The notes under the pieces are model-generated. The model saw only the letters and a program-made list of their open reading frames with translations, did no database searches and was not told where the DNA came from. DNA of 64,000 nucleotides from Gnetum montanum (taxonomy: Eukaryota; Streptophyta; Gnetopsida; Gnetales; Gnetaceae): the NCBI GenBank assembly GCA_015680685.1, contig MNCI01029592.1, positions 121,742 through 185,741 of the forward strand, in the 5' to 3' direction. Made by a program: the position numbers and the translations under genes. Shown piece by piece: positions 55,272 to 64,000 of this stretch; position 1 is the stretch's first letter; each line of letters begins with the position of its first letter.

Positions 55272-55302
55272 AGAGGCCCTCCTTCTAGTGCTAGAAAACT
55301 AT
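55272..55302 (-). other. Conserved palindromic block next to Tat-B 5' LTR
   Basis: AGGCCCTCCTTCTAGTGCTA at 55274-55293 matches 17786-17805 of Tat-A. It contains TTCTAG-TG-CTAGAA, a perfect inverted repeat on either side of TG. It occupies the primer-site position, but no TGG-starting primer site is evident. The LTR border could instead lie at the TG inside this palindrome (55289). Confidence 0.45.
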
Positions 55303-57598
55303 TGCAACTAGAAGAAATGGTTGATAGAAAATTAAGAGATATGGTGTAGTAGCCTCAACCTCGAATCCTCAGGGCTTTCAAGAAATGGGATTTAGGGTGC
55401 CTTGGATAGTCTAGTAGATCACCTAAAGACTTAGAAAATGTAAAAATAGGAATGGTTTCAAAAATGATTTTTGAATGTGAACGAAAATGTAGATGGACAT
55501 AGCCTACTGAAAATAGAAATGGAAAATGAAATTGTAGTTACATAAAACTAGTGTAAAGAATGGAAAAGAAATCAAAATTTGCACAACATGAACCAATAAA
55601 TTTATAAGAGAATATAAATAAATATTGGGTTCAGGTATATAGATTTATGCTAGCAAGCATAGGAATTTGATTGCCAAAGCTTGAAGTCCATTAGAGAGAG
55701 TTGCCTCCATGATCTGGTTGCTTCCCAATTTTGACCTATTGCAACATTCCATTTATTTCACTAGATTTGCAATGTGGGAGTGGGATTAGAATTGCATGTT
55801 TAAAGTAATGGAAACTATGTGAAAGTCTTTGTGCCTAGCATAGTTCTAGTTTCTACCATGAAAAGGTACTACTAGGTGAGAATGTAGCAGTTGCAATGGG
55901 TAGCCTTAACCTCAAATCTCCAAGGCCTCCAAGAAATGGGATTTAGGGTGCCCCAAAAAGTCTAGAAAATCCCCTAGGGACTTACAAAATGTAAAAATAG
56001 GAATGGTTTTAGAAATGATTTTTGAATGTGATTGAAAATGTAGATGGAGATAGCCTACTAAAAAAATGGAAAATGAAATTGTAGTTACATAAAATTAGTG
56101 TAAATAATGGAAATAGAAATCAAAATTTTTACAACATGAACTAATAAATCTATAAGAGAATATAACTAAAGATTAGGTTCATGGTGTATAGATTTGTGCC
56201 AACAAGCATAGGAAGTTGATTGCTAAAGCTTAAAGTCTATTTGAGAGAGTTGCCTCCATGATCCAGTTGCTTCCCAATTTTGGCCTATTGCAACTTTCCA
56301 TTCCTTCCACCAAATCTACAATGGGGGAGTGGGATTGGTGTTGCATGTCTAAAGTAGTGGAAACTATGTGGAAGTCTTTGTGCCCAACATAGTCCTAGTT
56401 TCTACCATCAAATGACACTACTAGGTGAGAATGTAGTGACTATAATGGGTTTTGGTGGTTTCCAATGGAAATGACAATGGGATTTACACATTTATTAGTA
56501 ATGGAAATCACCTAGAGGTGTGCATGTCTAGCATAGTACTAGTTTATGCTACTACAAATGTAGTAGGGTAGCAAGTAGGTTTGATGAAAAATGAAAATGG
56601 CTGTGAAAATGGGGGATGATAATGGTGTCAAAATGGTTTTGTAATGCCAAGTTCTCCAAATGCCAAGTGTTTTGAACTACTTGTGAATGCCAAAAATGCC
56701 AAAATTTCAAACTTGGAAATGGTGTTAATGTTGGGCTTTTATAGGTTAGGGTTGTCATTTTTGGGATTGTCATTGATTACTAATTGATTCACGTTGATTA
56801 GGGACTTTCAATAATTACTTCTACCAGCATAGTCTACTAACTACCACTAGCATAGTCTACTAACTACTGCCAACATAGTTTTCCAACTGTTTCCAATATA
56901 GTCAACCAACTACTACCAATGTAGTGAGGAAACTACTGCCAACATAGTCAACCAACTACTATTAGCATAGTTAGTATCTATGGTAAGTCTAGAATGGACT
57001 ACATCCAAAAAATCCATCGATTTACTATAAATAGTAAATAGGCTTCTATGGTTACATTGAAGGCTTTGGGAATGGAAAAAGTGGAAAAAGTATTTGGGAA
57101 ATAGGAAGATAGATGGAAACTATAGAAATGGTGAACCCATTGAAAAGTGTCATGCCTGGTAAAGATTGTTGTCTAGTCGTTGTCGACTTGGGATGCAAAT
57201 GTTGGTTATTGTTAGAGAAATGACCATCCCAACAATGCCAACACTGCATCTTTGATTGGTCCTTGTGATGACTATGCTAGCTACTATGACTACTATAGCC
57301 ATTAAGCTTACTAAAAATGGCTCTTGCGTAGTTGGGGCTATACCGTTTTAAAAACTCATGAAAATGTCATTTTTAGCCATTCTAAAGGAAGTTTTGGCCT
57401 TCCCAAGCACATATATGGGCATGGGATACCTATTTCTAGCTAGGAAATGAGGTAATAACAATTTTCAAAGCATTGTTCAACCCAAAAAGTTGAAGTATGC
57501 AAGATTGTAACATATGTACTACATATCTTACATTTATAATGAAATTTTGCTTAAGCTAAAAATTAGGACTTTGCAATATGAATTTTGGTGGTGTTTCA
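55303..57598 (-). repeat. 5' LTR of Tat-B with internal duplication
   Basis: It aligns with the 3' LTR from TGCAACTAG (55303) to GTGTTTCA (57598). It is 563 bp longer because a block of about 551 bp is present twice (about 55353-55903 and 55904-56455). The repeats open with CCTCAACCTCGAATC and CCTTAACCTCAAATC. Palindromic CTACTAYCAGCATAGT units lie at 56825-56970. Confidence 0.86.
56736..56743 (-). promoter_or_regulatory. TATA box, Tat-B 5' LTR
   Basis: The minus strand reads TATAAAAG in the context ACCTATAAAAGCCC. It aligns with 36693-36700. Confidence 0.75.
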
Positions 57599-57819
57599 CT
57601 CACTTTGATCACTTAAAAAAGACATAAGATAGTAAAATGAGGAACAATAATAAGATAATGATGTATACAATGATTTCTCGATAATAACACTTGATAGTAC
57701 ATAATGCTTGCACATTGCCCAATGGGATGAAATCTTCTTATAGCTAATATGTTTTTGAAAATACCTTGAATTTCATGAAATAGCTATCTAACAGTTGTCA
57801 AAGAAATCTTCTTCAAGAT
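57599..57819. other. Unassigned sequence between Tat-B and element 6
   Basis: These 221 AT-rich bases have no coding signal, repeat or LTR motif I can recognise. They may be the only stretch in the window outside the recognised elements. Confidence 0.5.
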
Positions 57820-57846
57820 TGATGATGGACCACAATATTGCATGGG

Positions 57847-57965
57847 CCGCGATATCGTGTCCGCTGCGATATCGCATCCCCCACGATATCGTGTCCGCTG
57901 CGATATCGCATCCCCCACGATATCGCGTCTTCCCTACGATATCACGTATGCAATATCGCAGTCCG
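57847..57965. repeat. GATATC palindrome cluster in element 6 U3
   Basis: Six to seven copies of the palindrome CGATATCG or close variants lie within 120 bp, partly as a direct repeat of about 36 bp (CGATATCGTGTCCGCTGCG then ATATCGCATCCCCCA). The block is far richer in CpG than the rest of the window. Similar text occurs inverted at 59640-59720 in element 4. Confidence 0.88.
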
Positions 57966-57975
57966 CTGTAATGTC

Positions 57976-57983
57976 TATAAATA
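57976..57983 (+). promoter_or_regulatory. TATA box, element 6 LTR
   Basis: TATAAATA lies directly downstream of the GATATC cluster, so the cluster occupies the enhancer position of the LTR promoter. Confidence 0.8.
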
Positions 57984-58703
57984 AGAAGAAGTTCTCCCTT
58001 GTTTCAAATCATAGAATAGTTTAGATTGTCGCTAGACTCTGGCATTTTGATCTCTCCAGAGTTAGATTCTTTTCCAATGTCTGCCCACAGTGTGGTGAAT
58101 GTAATTGTACGGCATTCTTTATTCGAGTGTGATGTACTTGGACACACACATGACCGGCAATAAAGATCAAGATTACTTCATCATTGCAGCATTTACTTTA
58201 TTTATTTATTTTTTTATTTAATTGTTACTTACTTCTTTCTCTCTCACCCTTATCTCCTAGTAACGCGGAATGAGTATGACTTGATTACGAGCATTTAAGT
58301 GTGACTACTTGGTAACCCAGTGGCATACCTAGGATCTGCACTTGGTAATCCCAGTGGTAGTCATGCACGAGGTCCAAGATGTGTATGGTTGATCAAGGAA
58401 TGGATGCTCATCGCACTTAGGCTAGATTAGATTCTCTTACCCTTCCTCCTAGCTTAGCTTAGTTAACATTACTTTCCACTGCCTTCACGAGTAGCTTAGA
58501 TTAGGAACAGATCATACACCTCACTCTAGACTAAACCATACGTGACAAATCTAATACTAGTCTAGGTGGGAAGATAGAAAAATGTGACCTAGGGTTAACG
58601 ATCTAGGTGCCACAACTAGTCTATCTGCGGAGTTCAACCGGATCGCACGTGAAAACGCTCATATTCGTATGGTTGAGTGTAGGTGTACCTCGCCACTCAT
58701 TAT

Positions 58704-58721
58704 ATGCACTGTTGCCGAGGA
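58704..58721 (+). other. Primer-binding site of element 6
   Basis: ATGCACTGTTGCCGAGGA aligns base for base with the tRNA-Asp-like site of element 3 at 23672, one base after the LTR. The first bases have decayed (TGG to ATG). Confidence 0.75.
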
Positions 58722-58765
58722 TGGTGCTAGTTATCTAGATTAGTTATATCGTACAAGGTCGTTGT
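58722..58765 (+). other. Start of element 6 leader, interrupted
   Basis: These 44 bases of leader follow the primer site, after which the inverted LTR of element 4 begins. The rest of element 6 should lie beyond the far end of element 4, outside the window. Confidence 0.6.
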
Positions 58766-59743
58766 TGATGAGTGGCGAGGTACCCCTACACTCAACCATA
58801 TGAAACGAGTATAGCACATGTGATTTGATCAAACTCCGCAGACTAAATGCCTACACGCCTGATGGAACACTTGGGGTCAATCATTCGTTGTCTTCCTAGA
58901 CTTACTTGTAGTTGTCATGGTGTATGGTTAAGTAAGTCTGAGGTATATGATTTTTATGGTCTTTTATGATTTTATGTCTTCTATGCTAAGGAGTGAAGGG
59001 TTGATAAACTAACTAATTCTAACTAATGAACTAAGTCTAAATTAACTAGCATCAGCATCTGTTCCCACTTACCGTACACACCATGAACTATGCAACTGTG
59101 GCTACCAAACGCTAATCATTACTGGGTTCACCACATGTAACACACGTGCTCAAAGTGGTCATACTGAGGCACTTAACTAGCCTAAACGTGATGAGCAGCC
59201 GATTCCTTGACTAGCTGTACACATCCGTAGATGTTCATAATGAAGTCGTACTCATCTCGCGTTCTAGGAGTTGAGGATGAGAGAGACTAATCGCAATGAC
59301 TAGTCGATTCCTTGATTAGCCGTACACATTCATCAATGCTTGTAATCAAGTCATACTCATGTTGTGCTAATGCAGGTAATAAATAACAAGTAAGAAATAA
59401 CATGTAATAAGCCTATTCCATGCATTACAAGGTTTATCCACAAAGCTCATCTTTATTGCCGTACACAACTTACATTCAGGTAAAAAGCTGCTCGAATAAA
59501 GATCCGTTCACTTAGGGACTCCTACTACGGGCACATGGAAAATATTCTATCTTTGGAGTGATCAAACTACCAGAGTTTCCCTACTTTAAGCCTAGGATGG
59601 GAAATAAGGGGAGTGCCGCATCTTATTTATAGATTTGGCGATGGACCGCGATATCACGTATGCGACATCGCAGGGACGATGCGATATCACGTACGTGATA
59701 TCGCGTACACGATATCGTGGCTTGTGCATATTGTGTCTCATCA
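58766..59743 (-). repeat. 3' LTR of element 4
   Basis: On the plus strand it runs from TGATGAGTGGCGAGG to GTCTCATCA, the inverse of the element 6 LTR. It is 978 bp long. The inverse of AATAAA is at 59452-59457 and of TATAAATA at 59624-59631. GATATC palindromes occupy U3 (59640-59720). Confidence 0.88.
59624..59631 (-). promoter_or_regulatory. TATA box, element 4 3' LTR
   Basis: The minus strand reads TATAAATA between the GATATC cluster and the R region, as in element 6. Confidence 0.78.
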
Positions 59744-59754
59744 TACCCCCATGA
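59744..59754 (-). other. Polypurine tract of element 4
   Basis: The sense strand reads CATGGGGGTA before the LTR, identical to the tract of element 3. Confidence 0.8.
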
Positions 59755-61800
59755 TTGAATGAAAAGTCATCCTCAAGTTCCTTACAATAATATCGGGAAG
59801 GTATGGAATTATTAAGGGGAATGGAACTAATGGGATGACATGTGAACGGATCATCATTACTAGACTTGAAAAAATTGGTGTTCATGACAACAACGGTGAG
59901 CACCTTATTACAATGACATCAGGCCTTTGTTGGCAGCTGAGAAAGAGAGAGAGAAAGAAGTGCTGCTATTGCCAACGCTAAGATTGTGCCTTTGTTGTCC
60001 ATCTATAAGCACGCCATCGATCTTGCTCCTTGCATAGCTACTTCAGCGCTGCTCCATTCCAAGTGTTTGCTCTAGAACCAATCCGTTGTTGTATGATTTC
60101 CATATGCACACACAACAAAATCTTATATTAGCAAGGGTAAATGAATTATGATGTGATTGATACCTTGCTTCGGTGTAGGTTCATTGGCTAGGTTGTGGTA
60201 TGGCTAATACAGATCTGGGGATATATTAATGAGGACTACTGAAGGTGTAGGGGTTAGGAAGAAAATCAAAAATTTTGGGGCTAGGAGAAAATCGAAAAAA
60301 TCGAGCCCTGTACCCCCATGAATAATCACAAACCTCCGGTAGCGTTAGAATGGAGAAAGGAAAGGAGTAAGAAAGATAGATAAAAAGGGACAACTATGGC
60401 ATCGATGAAATGGATGTCAAGATGGAAATGAACAAAATAAAATTAATTGCAAAATGTTAAGGGAAAGAATTTAACTAATGCCCCAAATAGGAATGTTAGT
60501 GGGTCCTCCCCAAAGCAAGCTCATGCCCTTAATGCCCTGACAAACCCACATTCAAAGAGTCCTTAGGCTCCTGGAATGTCAGTTGGAACAAGAGTTAAAG
60601 TCTTAACCGTAAGAATTTACCAAAAAGAAAACAATGCATCAACCAAAATATATATACACTAATGATATCACCGGAAATGAGGTGAACAATGGAGAGAAGG
60701 ATGGAGAGAAGAGAATGGAATGGAATCCCAAGAACAAGGTGGTGTACAGCCCCTTGTGTGTTTTATGATTAATGGGACTTGACAAGTCTCATTCCAACTC
60801 CAGCCTCAAACCAACCACATCCAGTGACTTCGCATCAATGCATTTGGCTAACCATCCTCTTAAAGTAACAAGAATGCGTTCTCCAAGAGTCACCACCATT
60901 CCGACGAAACAAAGGATGGAATGGGAAGCGAGAAGGGCCTTAGTTAGAGGGAACACTTTTGGTTCCATAACCAGTGCTTGTAGTCCAAATATTTATTCTG
61001 TCTAAGGGGTGTGCTTTGAATTATCACTTTGTTTGTTTTTTTTCCTTTTTGTGTTTTGTGTTTTTATGCGTGAGAACCACACCATGCAAAGACTTCTTCT
61101 TTTTATTGACTCAGCTTCCGATAATTGGGTAACATCGGAACGACAAGAAAACTCAAGAAGAAAACATACAAGCACCCAAGAGAATGACTAACACAAAGCA
61201 TCAAGTTTCCTTGAAGTCACACCCTTTGCAATCATTGACTCCTTCCTTAGTTTGAGAAATGCCCAGTCACTGATTTGTAAAAGTTCTTATTAGAAGGGGA
61301 CTGTACATTTCCAAGCTGAGAGAGACCATAGAAACTGGGGGATGGATGGATGAAGTGGTCTCATTACTTGCCATATCAAAAGAAACATACCTTAGTATCA
61401 GCATTGTGACTTAAAGGTAAAAAACTAAACATTAGCAATCAATATGAAAATAGTTCATACCATCATTCCGAACACTTATTGGGTGACAAACTTACAGGGT
61501 GGATCACACACACACACACAATGAAAAAATTATAATGATGATGTAAAACAAAAACTAGAAAAGTTAAAGAAATTTGTAAAACAAAAATGTGTAAGACAAA
61601 AACGTTGGAAAAAAAATGTGTAAAACAAAAACTTAAAAGTACTGAGGGCCCCATATGATTAGCATAGGTGGCCATCTCCCCCATGACTGAGTTGTAAGGG
61701 AGAGATCCAAAATAATGAGTGCCTATTTGAATCTCGTAGAAGGGCCCAACTTCTCCCAATTGATGATCTTAGATTAAGGGATGGAAGTTGGCGATGCTCA
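59755..61800 (-). other. 3' non-coding region of element 4
   Basis: This aligns with 30380-31660 of element 3 (inverted) and with 21050-22728 and 32640-32750 of element 5. It contains a (CA)8 run near 61505. Near 60085 the site where element 5 has its third-ORF ATG reads ATATGGAAATC and only a short decayed frame follows, so the third ORF is mostly deleted. No other coding signal is seen. Confidence 0.6.
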
Positions 61801-61850
61801 TATTCCAATGTGTCTATGCCTTCATTGTTGGCATGGTTTTTCTCCTTAGT

Positions 61851-62480
61851 TCATTCCATGCATATTTTTCTGCTCCTTCTAGTAGCTATCAACCATGGGG
61901 TGTCTACTACTGGTTGTGTGGTTGCTACATATAGGCATCTTTGGTTCAATGTTTCAAGAGCACACCTGTTACATGGAGGCATTTCCTTCATGTCATCACT
62001 CGATGAATCATTGTATGTGATGCATGGAACTTTTCTCTTCTCGATCTTTCCACAAATGTTTATCTTAGAGATTTCCAAGGAAAGATCATGGATCCTACGA
62101 CATGCGTCTACTATACTTAGCCATGCCCTTCCCATTATAATTGGGAAGTCCCCTTCATTTTTGTTGACTTTAATCACCAAGAAATCAGCTGGGTAAGACC
62201 AACCACACACAGTGGTAATGATGTCCTCCACCAATCCCAAGGGAATGGTGATGGACTGGTCTACGAGCTCTAGTTGAATGTTGCTCTTCTTAAGTTGGGG
62301 TAGGTTCCAGGTGTGATACATCTCACTTGAAATTAGGTTGACTCCAGAACCTGAGTCAAGAAGAGCCCTATGTGGTTTGTTCCTAGTGATCTGTAAATAG
62401 ATTAAGGGACTCCCAAGGTTAGTTAGTTTGTTGGGAAGGTGGCCTACCTTAATCCAGTTGGTTACGGTATGCATTAACAT
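61851..62480 (-). CDS. Element 4 aspartic protease region (209 codons open)
   Basis: This is the longest sound frame in the window apart from the gap artefact. In order it has YLQITRNKPHRALL then DSGSGVNLISSEMYHTWNLP, with the catalytic Asp-Ser-Gly at about residue 42-44. A VPLGLVEDI-like strand follows, then FPIIMGRAWLS near residue 115. These motifs match element 3. The protease normally cleaves the gag-pol product; here no pol remains to release. The first Met is internal to the original gag-pol frame, so the true start is unclear. The frame ends in a short tail that runs up to the deletion joint near 61780-61850. Confidence 0.8.
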   Translation of the reverse strand: MLMHTVTNWIKVGHLPNKLTNLGSPLIYLQITRNKPHRALLDSGSGVNLISSEMYHTWNLPQLKKSNIQLELVDQSITIPLGLVEDIITTVCGWSYPADFLVIKVNKNEGDFPIIMGRAWLSIVDACRRIHDLSLEISKINICGKIEKRKVPCITYNDSSSDDMKEMPPCNRCALETLNQRCLYVATTQPVVDTPWLIATRRSRKICME

Positions 62481-62519
62481 AATTGTATGCGTTAAGCTCT
62501 AATTTTGGACGGAAGGGTG

Positions 62520-64000
62520 CTCCAAAGTGTTAGATGGTGGAGGAATGCACATGGGCCCAAGCGCTTATTGTTGTGAGAGTTTGTCTAGGATTTTGGTTCT
62601 GAAGAAGGGTCTTCTCTTTTTGCAGTTGTCAGAACCAGCAGTAGGTTGGATATTTACAGCTCTCACAGCGTGACGTTGCTGCGGTTGAGAAGGAAGTTCC
62701 CCTTGCATTGTTGGAGCAGGAGGTGTTACGGGAACTACTTGTGATGGAAGAGGTGCGAATGGATTAGGAGGATGGTGTGGGTATGGAGTATCTCTCGGAG
62801 GAGAAGGAGTCCTTTTGAAGTACTCCCGAACTTGGTAGTGACAGTTGGAGGTTGTGTGACTCATAGAGTCACTTGGAGAAATCAGCTTTTGCACATAATA
62901 TCCATAAGGATCAAACTTCCAGTAAGGGTATTGATGTTTCAGTGATGGCATGCCCCATGACTGTGGGTATTGCCACTGCTGATGCTGTCTGATGGGCTGT
63001 GGTGGAGTTTCACTTGGATAATACGTTAAGGGTTGGTGGAACTACCTTGGGTTACCTTGTGGATAAGGTAACCTTTGGGGTGTTTGCCGTTGGTTGAGTC
63101 TTGGATTAAGTGCAAACACCCCAGACTCCTGTAGATGTGAGATGATGGGGCAACATCCATTAGGATGGTCATAGTGGCAGATTTCACATCCACCATCATC
63201 GTCTGTGTCAGAGTCCACAGCCACATCGGAGTTAGTGATTTTCCCCTTATCCTTGTTATGTGCAGGGCTTAAATCTCTTCACTATTTCTTACCTTTGTCA
63301 CTACTTTGTTCAACCTTAGACTCTTCTACAATTTTTAAGACAGTTTTAATTTTAGAGTCTAAGGAACTCCATACGTTATCTACCTTAGCCACTATTTTGG
63401 TTGTGAGTTTTTGGAGTGGCAAGGTCTTTCTGTTCACCAACTCTTCGATTGGTGACTCATCCTCTTCATCACAAAATTTCACTTCCTTCTTTCGAAGGGA
63501 GGGATCACAATTGTATTCTTCTGCACTTTCCATTTTTCATAGCTCACCTTCTTCTTTTGCTACTTGTTCCAACAAGCTATGTACTTCATGGGCTCTACAT
63601 TGTGAGAGTCTCCCTTGGGCATAAGTTCCAAGGGTTCTTCTAGTTTCATGCCTTAGCCCATCCACGATGTGGCGAAGTTGATCCCGTTGAGCGTACCCAT
63701 GGCCCGAGCAACGATGTAACAATGTGTAGTAGCGGGCCATGGTAGCATCCAAGGGTTCATATGTACCTTGTTTCTAGCCTTGGATCTGCTTATGCAAATT
63801 GGACACTTTGGAGTATGTTTGATACTTTTCGTTGAACAGTTCTAGCATCGTACTCCACCTCCTGATGGTTTCTGGTTCCAAGGACCAGTACTAGCTCTCT
63901 GCTTCCTTGGTGAGTATCCTTGGGAACAACTTGAGTTTTTGCCACTCATTTTCTATATTCTGCAAGGCAAAGGCATCGTGGAATGCCTGTAAATGATTTT
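62520..64000 (-). pseudogene. Element 4 gag, 5' end off window
   Basis: In sense order from the right edge: the core with MDATMARYYTLLHRC, QLRHIVDGLRHETRRTLGTY and SLLEQVAKEE (63752-63540). An acidic, Lys-rich stretch (63533-63282) follows. A compact Cys-His cluster CEICHYDHPNGC lies near 63190-63155, spaced C-x2-C-x3-H-x3-C. A Pro/Gln-rich tail follows with PQQRHAVRAVNIQPTAG (62951-62565). A few stops remain, for example at 63540 and 63280, so it is not quite intact. It could package its own RNA only with help from a related element. Confidence 0.82.

Larger units (their letters stand above)
35815..57598 (-). mobile_element. Tat-B: complete giant Tat/Ogre-type Ty3/gypsy retrotransposon
   Basis: At 21,784 bp, bounded by LTRs of 1,733 bp (3') and 2,296 bp (5'), this element has the same internal order as Tat-A. 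LTRs begin TGCAA and end TTTCA on the plus strand. They differ by roughly 15-18% by eye over 240 aligned bases, so the insertion is old. Flanking bases are GCTAG (left) and CTCAC (right), so no target-site duplication survives. It holds the antisense eight-exon gene, the palindrome array and several minisatellites. All element proteins are interrupted. Confidence 0.9.
57820..58702 (+). repeat. 5' LTR of element 6 (Athila type)
   Basis: It starts TGATGATGGACC and ends CCACTCATTA just before a primer site. It matches, inverted, the LTR at 58766-59743, including the GATATC-rich U3. TATAAATA lies at 57976 and AATAAA at 58159-58164. The left flank has no polypurine tract, as expected for a 5' LTR. 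It is 883 bp long. Confidence 0.85.
58766..64000 (-). mobile_element. Element 4: Athila-type element with gag and protease but no RT/integrase
   Basis: In sense order: gag (from beyond 64000), protease (62480-61851), then directly the post-integrase 3' region (from about 61780), polypurine tract (59754-59744) and 3' LTR (59743-58766). Element 3, by contrast, has reverse transcriptase, RNase H and integrase between these parts. It has more intact frames and more CpG than elements 3 and 5, so it is younger. It is a non-autonomous derivative. The 5' LTR is off the right edge. Confidence 0.85.

Noticed and set aside
35810-57603. Target-site duplication for Tat-B
   Set aside because: The flanking five bases GCTAG and CTCAC do not match; decay or recombination prevents a call.
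61810-62196. Plus-strand frame of 128 codons
   Set aside because: It is the shadow of the element 4 protease frame on the other strand.
63205-63643. Plus-strand frames of 139 and 75 codons
   Set aside because: They are shadows of element 4 gag, low in stops only because gag is little decayed here.
1-64000. tRNA, rRNA, bacterial operon or phage features
   Set aside because: None found; all interpretable coding is retrotransposon-type, with plant introns and TATA-bearing LTRs.

Overview
This window looks like intergenic DNA from a seed plant with a large, slowly purged genome. It is AT-rich, has no recognisable host gene, and is filled with nested, decayed long-terminal-repeat (LTR) retrotransposons. 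LTR pairs differ by roughly 15% by eye, and most reading frames are broken by amber (TAG) codons where a CAG is expected. A gymnosperm-like genome would fit, but nothing here proves it.

Two very large Ty3/gypsy elements of the Tat/Ogre type lie on the minus strand. Tat-A runs from 1 to 19307, and its 3' end lies off the left edge. Tat-B is complete from 35815 to 57598 (about 21.8 kb). Each reads, in its own sense direction: 5' LTR, repeat-bearing leader, gag, protease, a 9-10 kb cassette, then reverse transcriptase, RNase H, a second RNase H and integrase. Tat-B also shows a polypurine tract and its 3' LTR.

The most unusual content is that cassette. It holds an eight-exon gene on the opposite strand (7149-12442 in Tat-A, 45139-50238 in Tat-B). 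Its GT-AG introns and exon phases are conserved between the two diverged copies. In front of it is an array of roughly 190-bp units carrying hairpin palindromes, and on both sides are copies of a 29-bp repeat. The cassette sits where Ogre elements carry a spliced intron, between protease and reverse transcriptase. I do not recognise the protein.

The space between the Tat elements, and the right end, is filled by Athila-type Ty3/gypsy elements with a tRNA-Asp-like primer-binding site. Element 5 (minus strand; remnants 19308-22728 and 32598-about 35330) is the oldest. It has gag and a downstream third ORF but no pol. Element 3 (plus strand, 22729-32597) is full length and inserted into element 5; a 913-bp assembly gap covers part of its pol. 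Element 6 (plus strand, 57820-58765) is only a 5' LTR, primer site and short leader. It is interrupted by element 4 (minus strand, 58766 to beyond 64000), a younger copy with gag and protease but no reverse transcriptase or integrase. LTRs of elements 6 and 4 face each other 63 bp apart and form a long inverted repeat.

Likely history: element 5 inserted first, element 3 then inserted into it, and the two Tat elements now cut it at both ends. Separately, element 4 inserted into element 6. None of these copies appears able to encode a full set of proteins.
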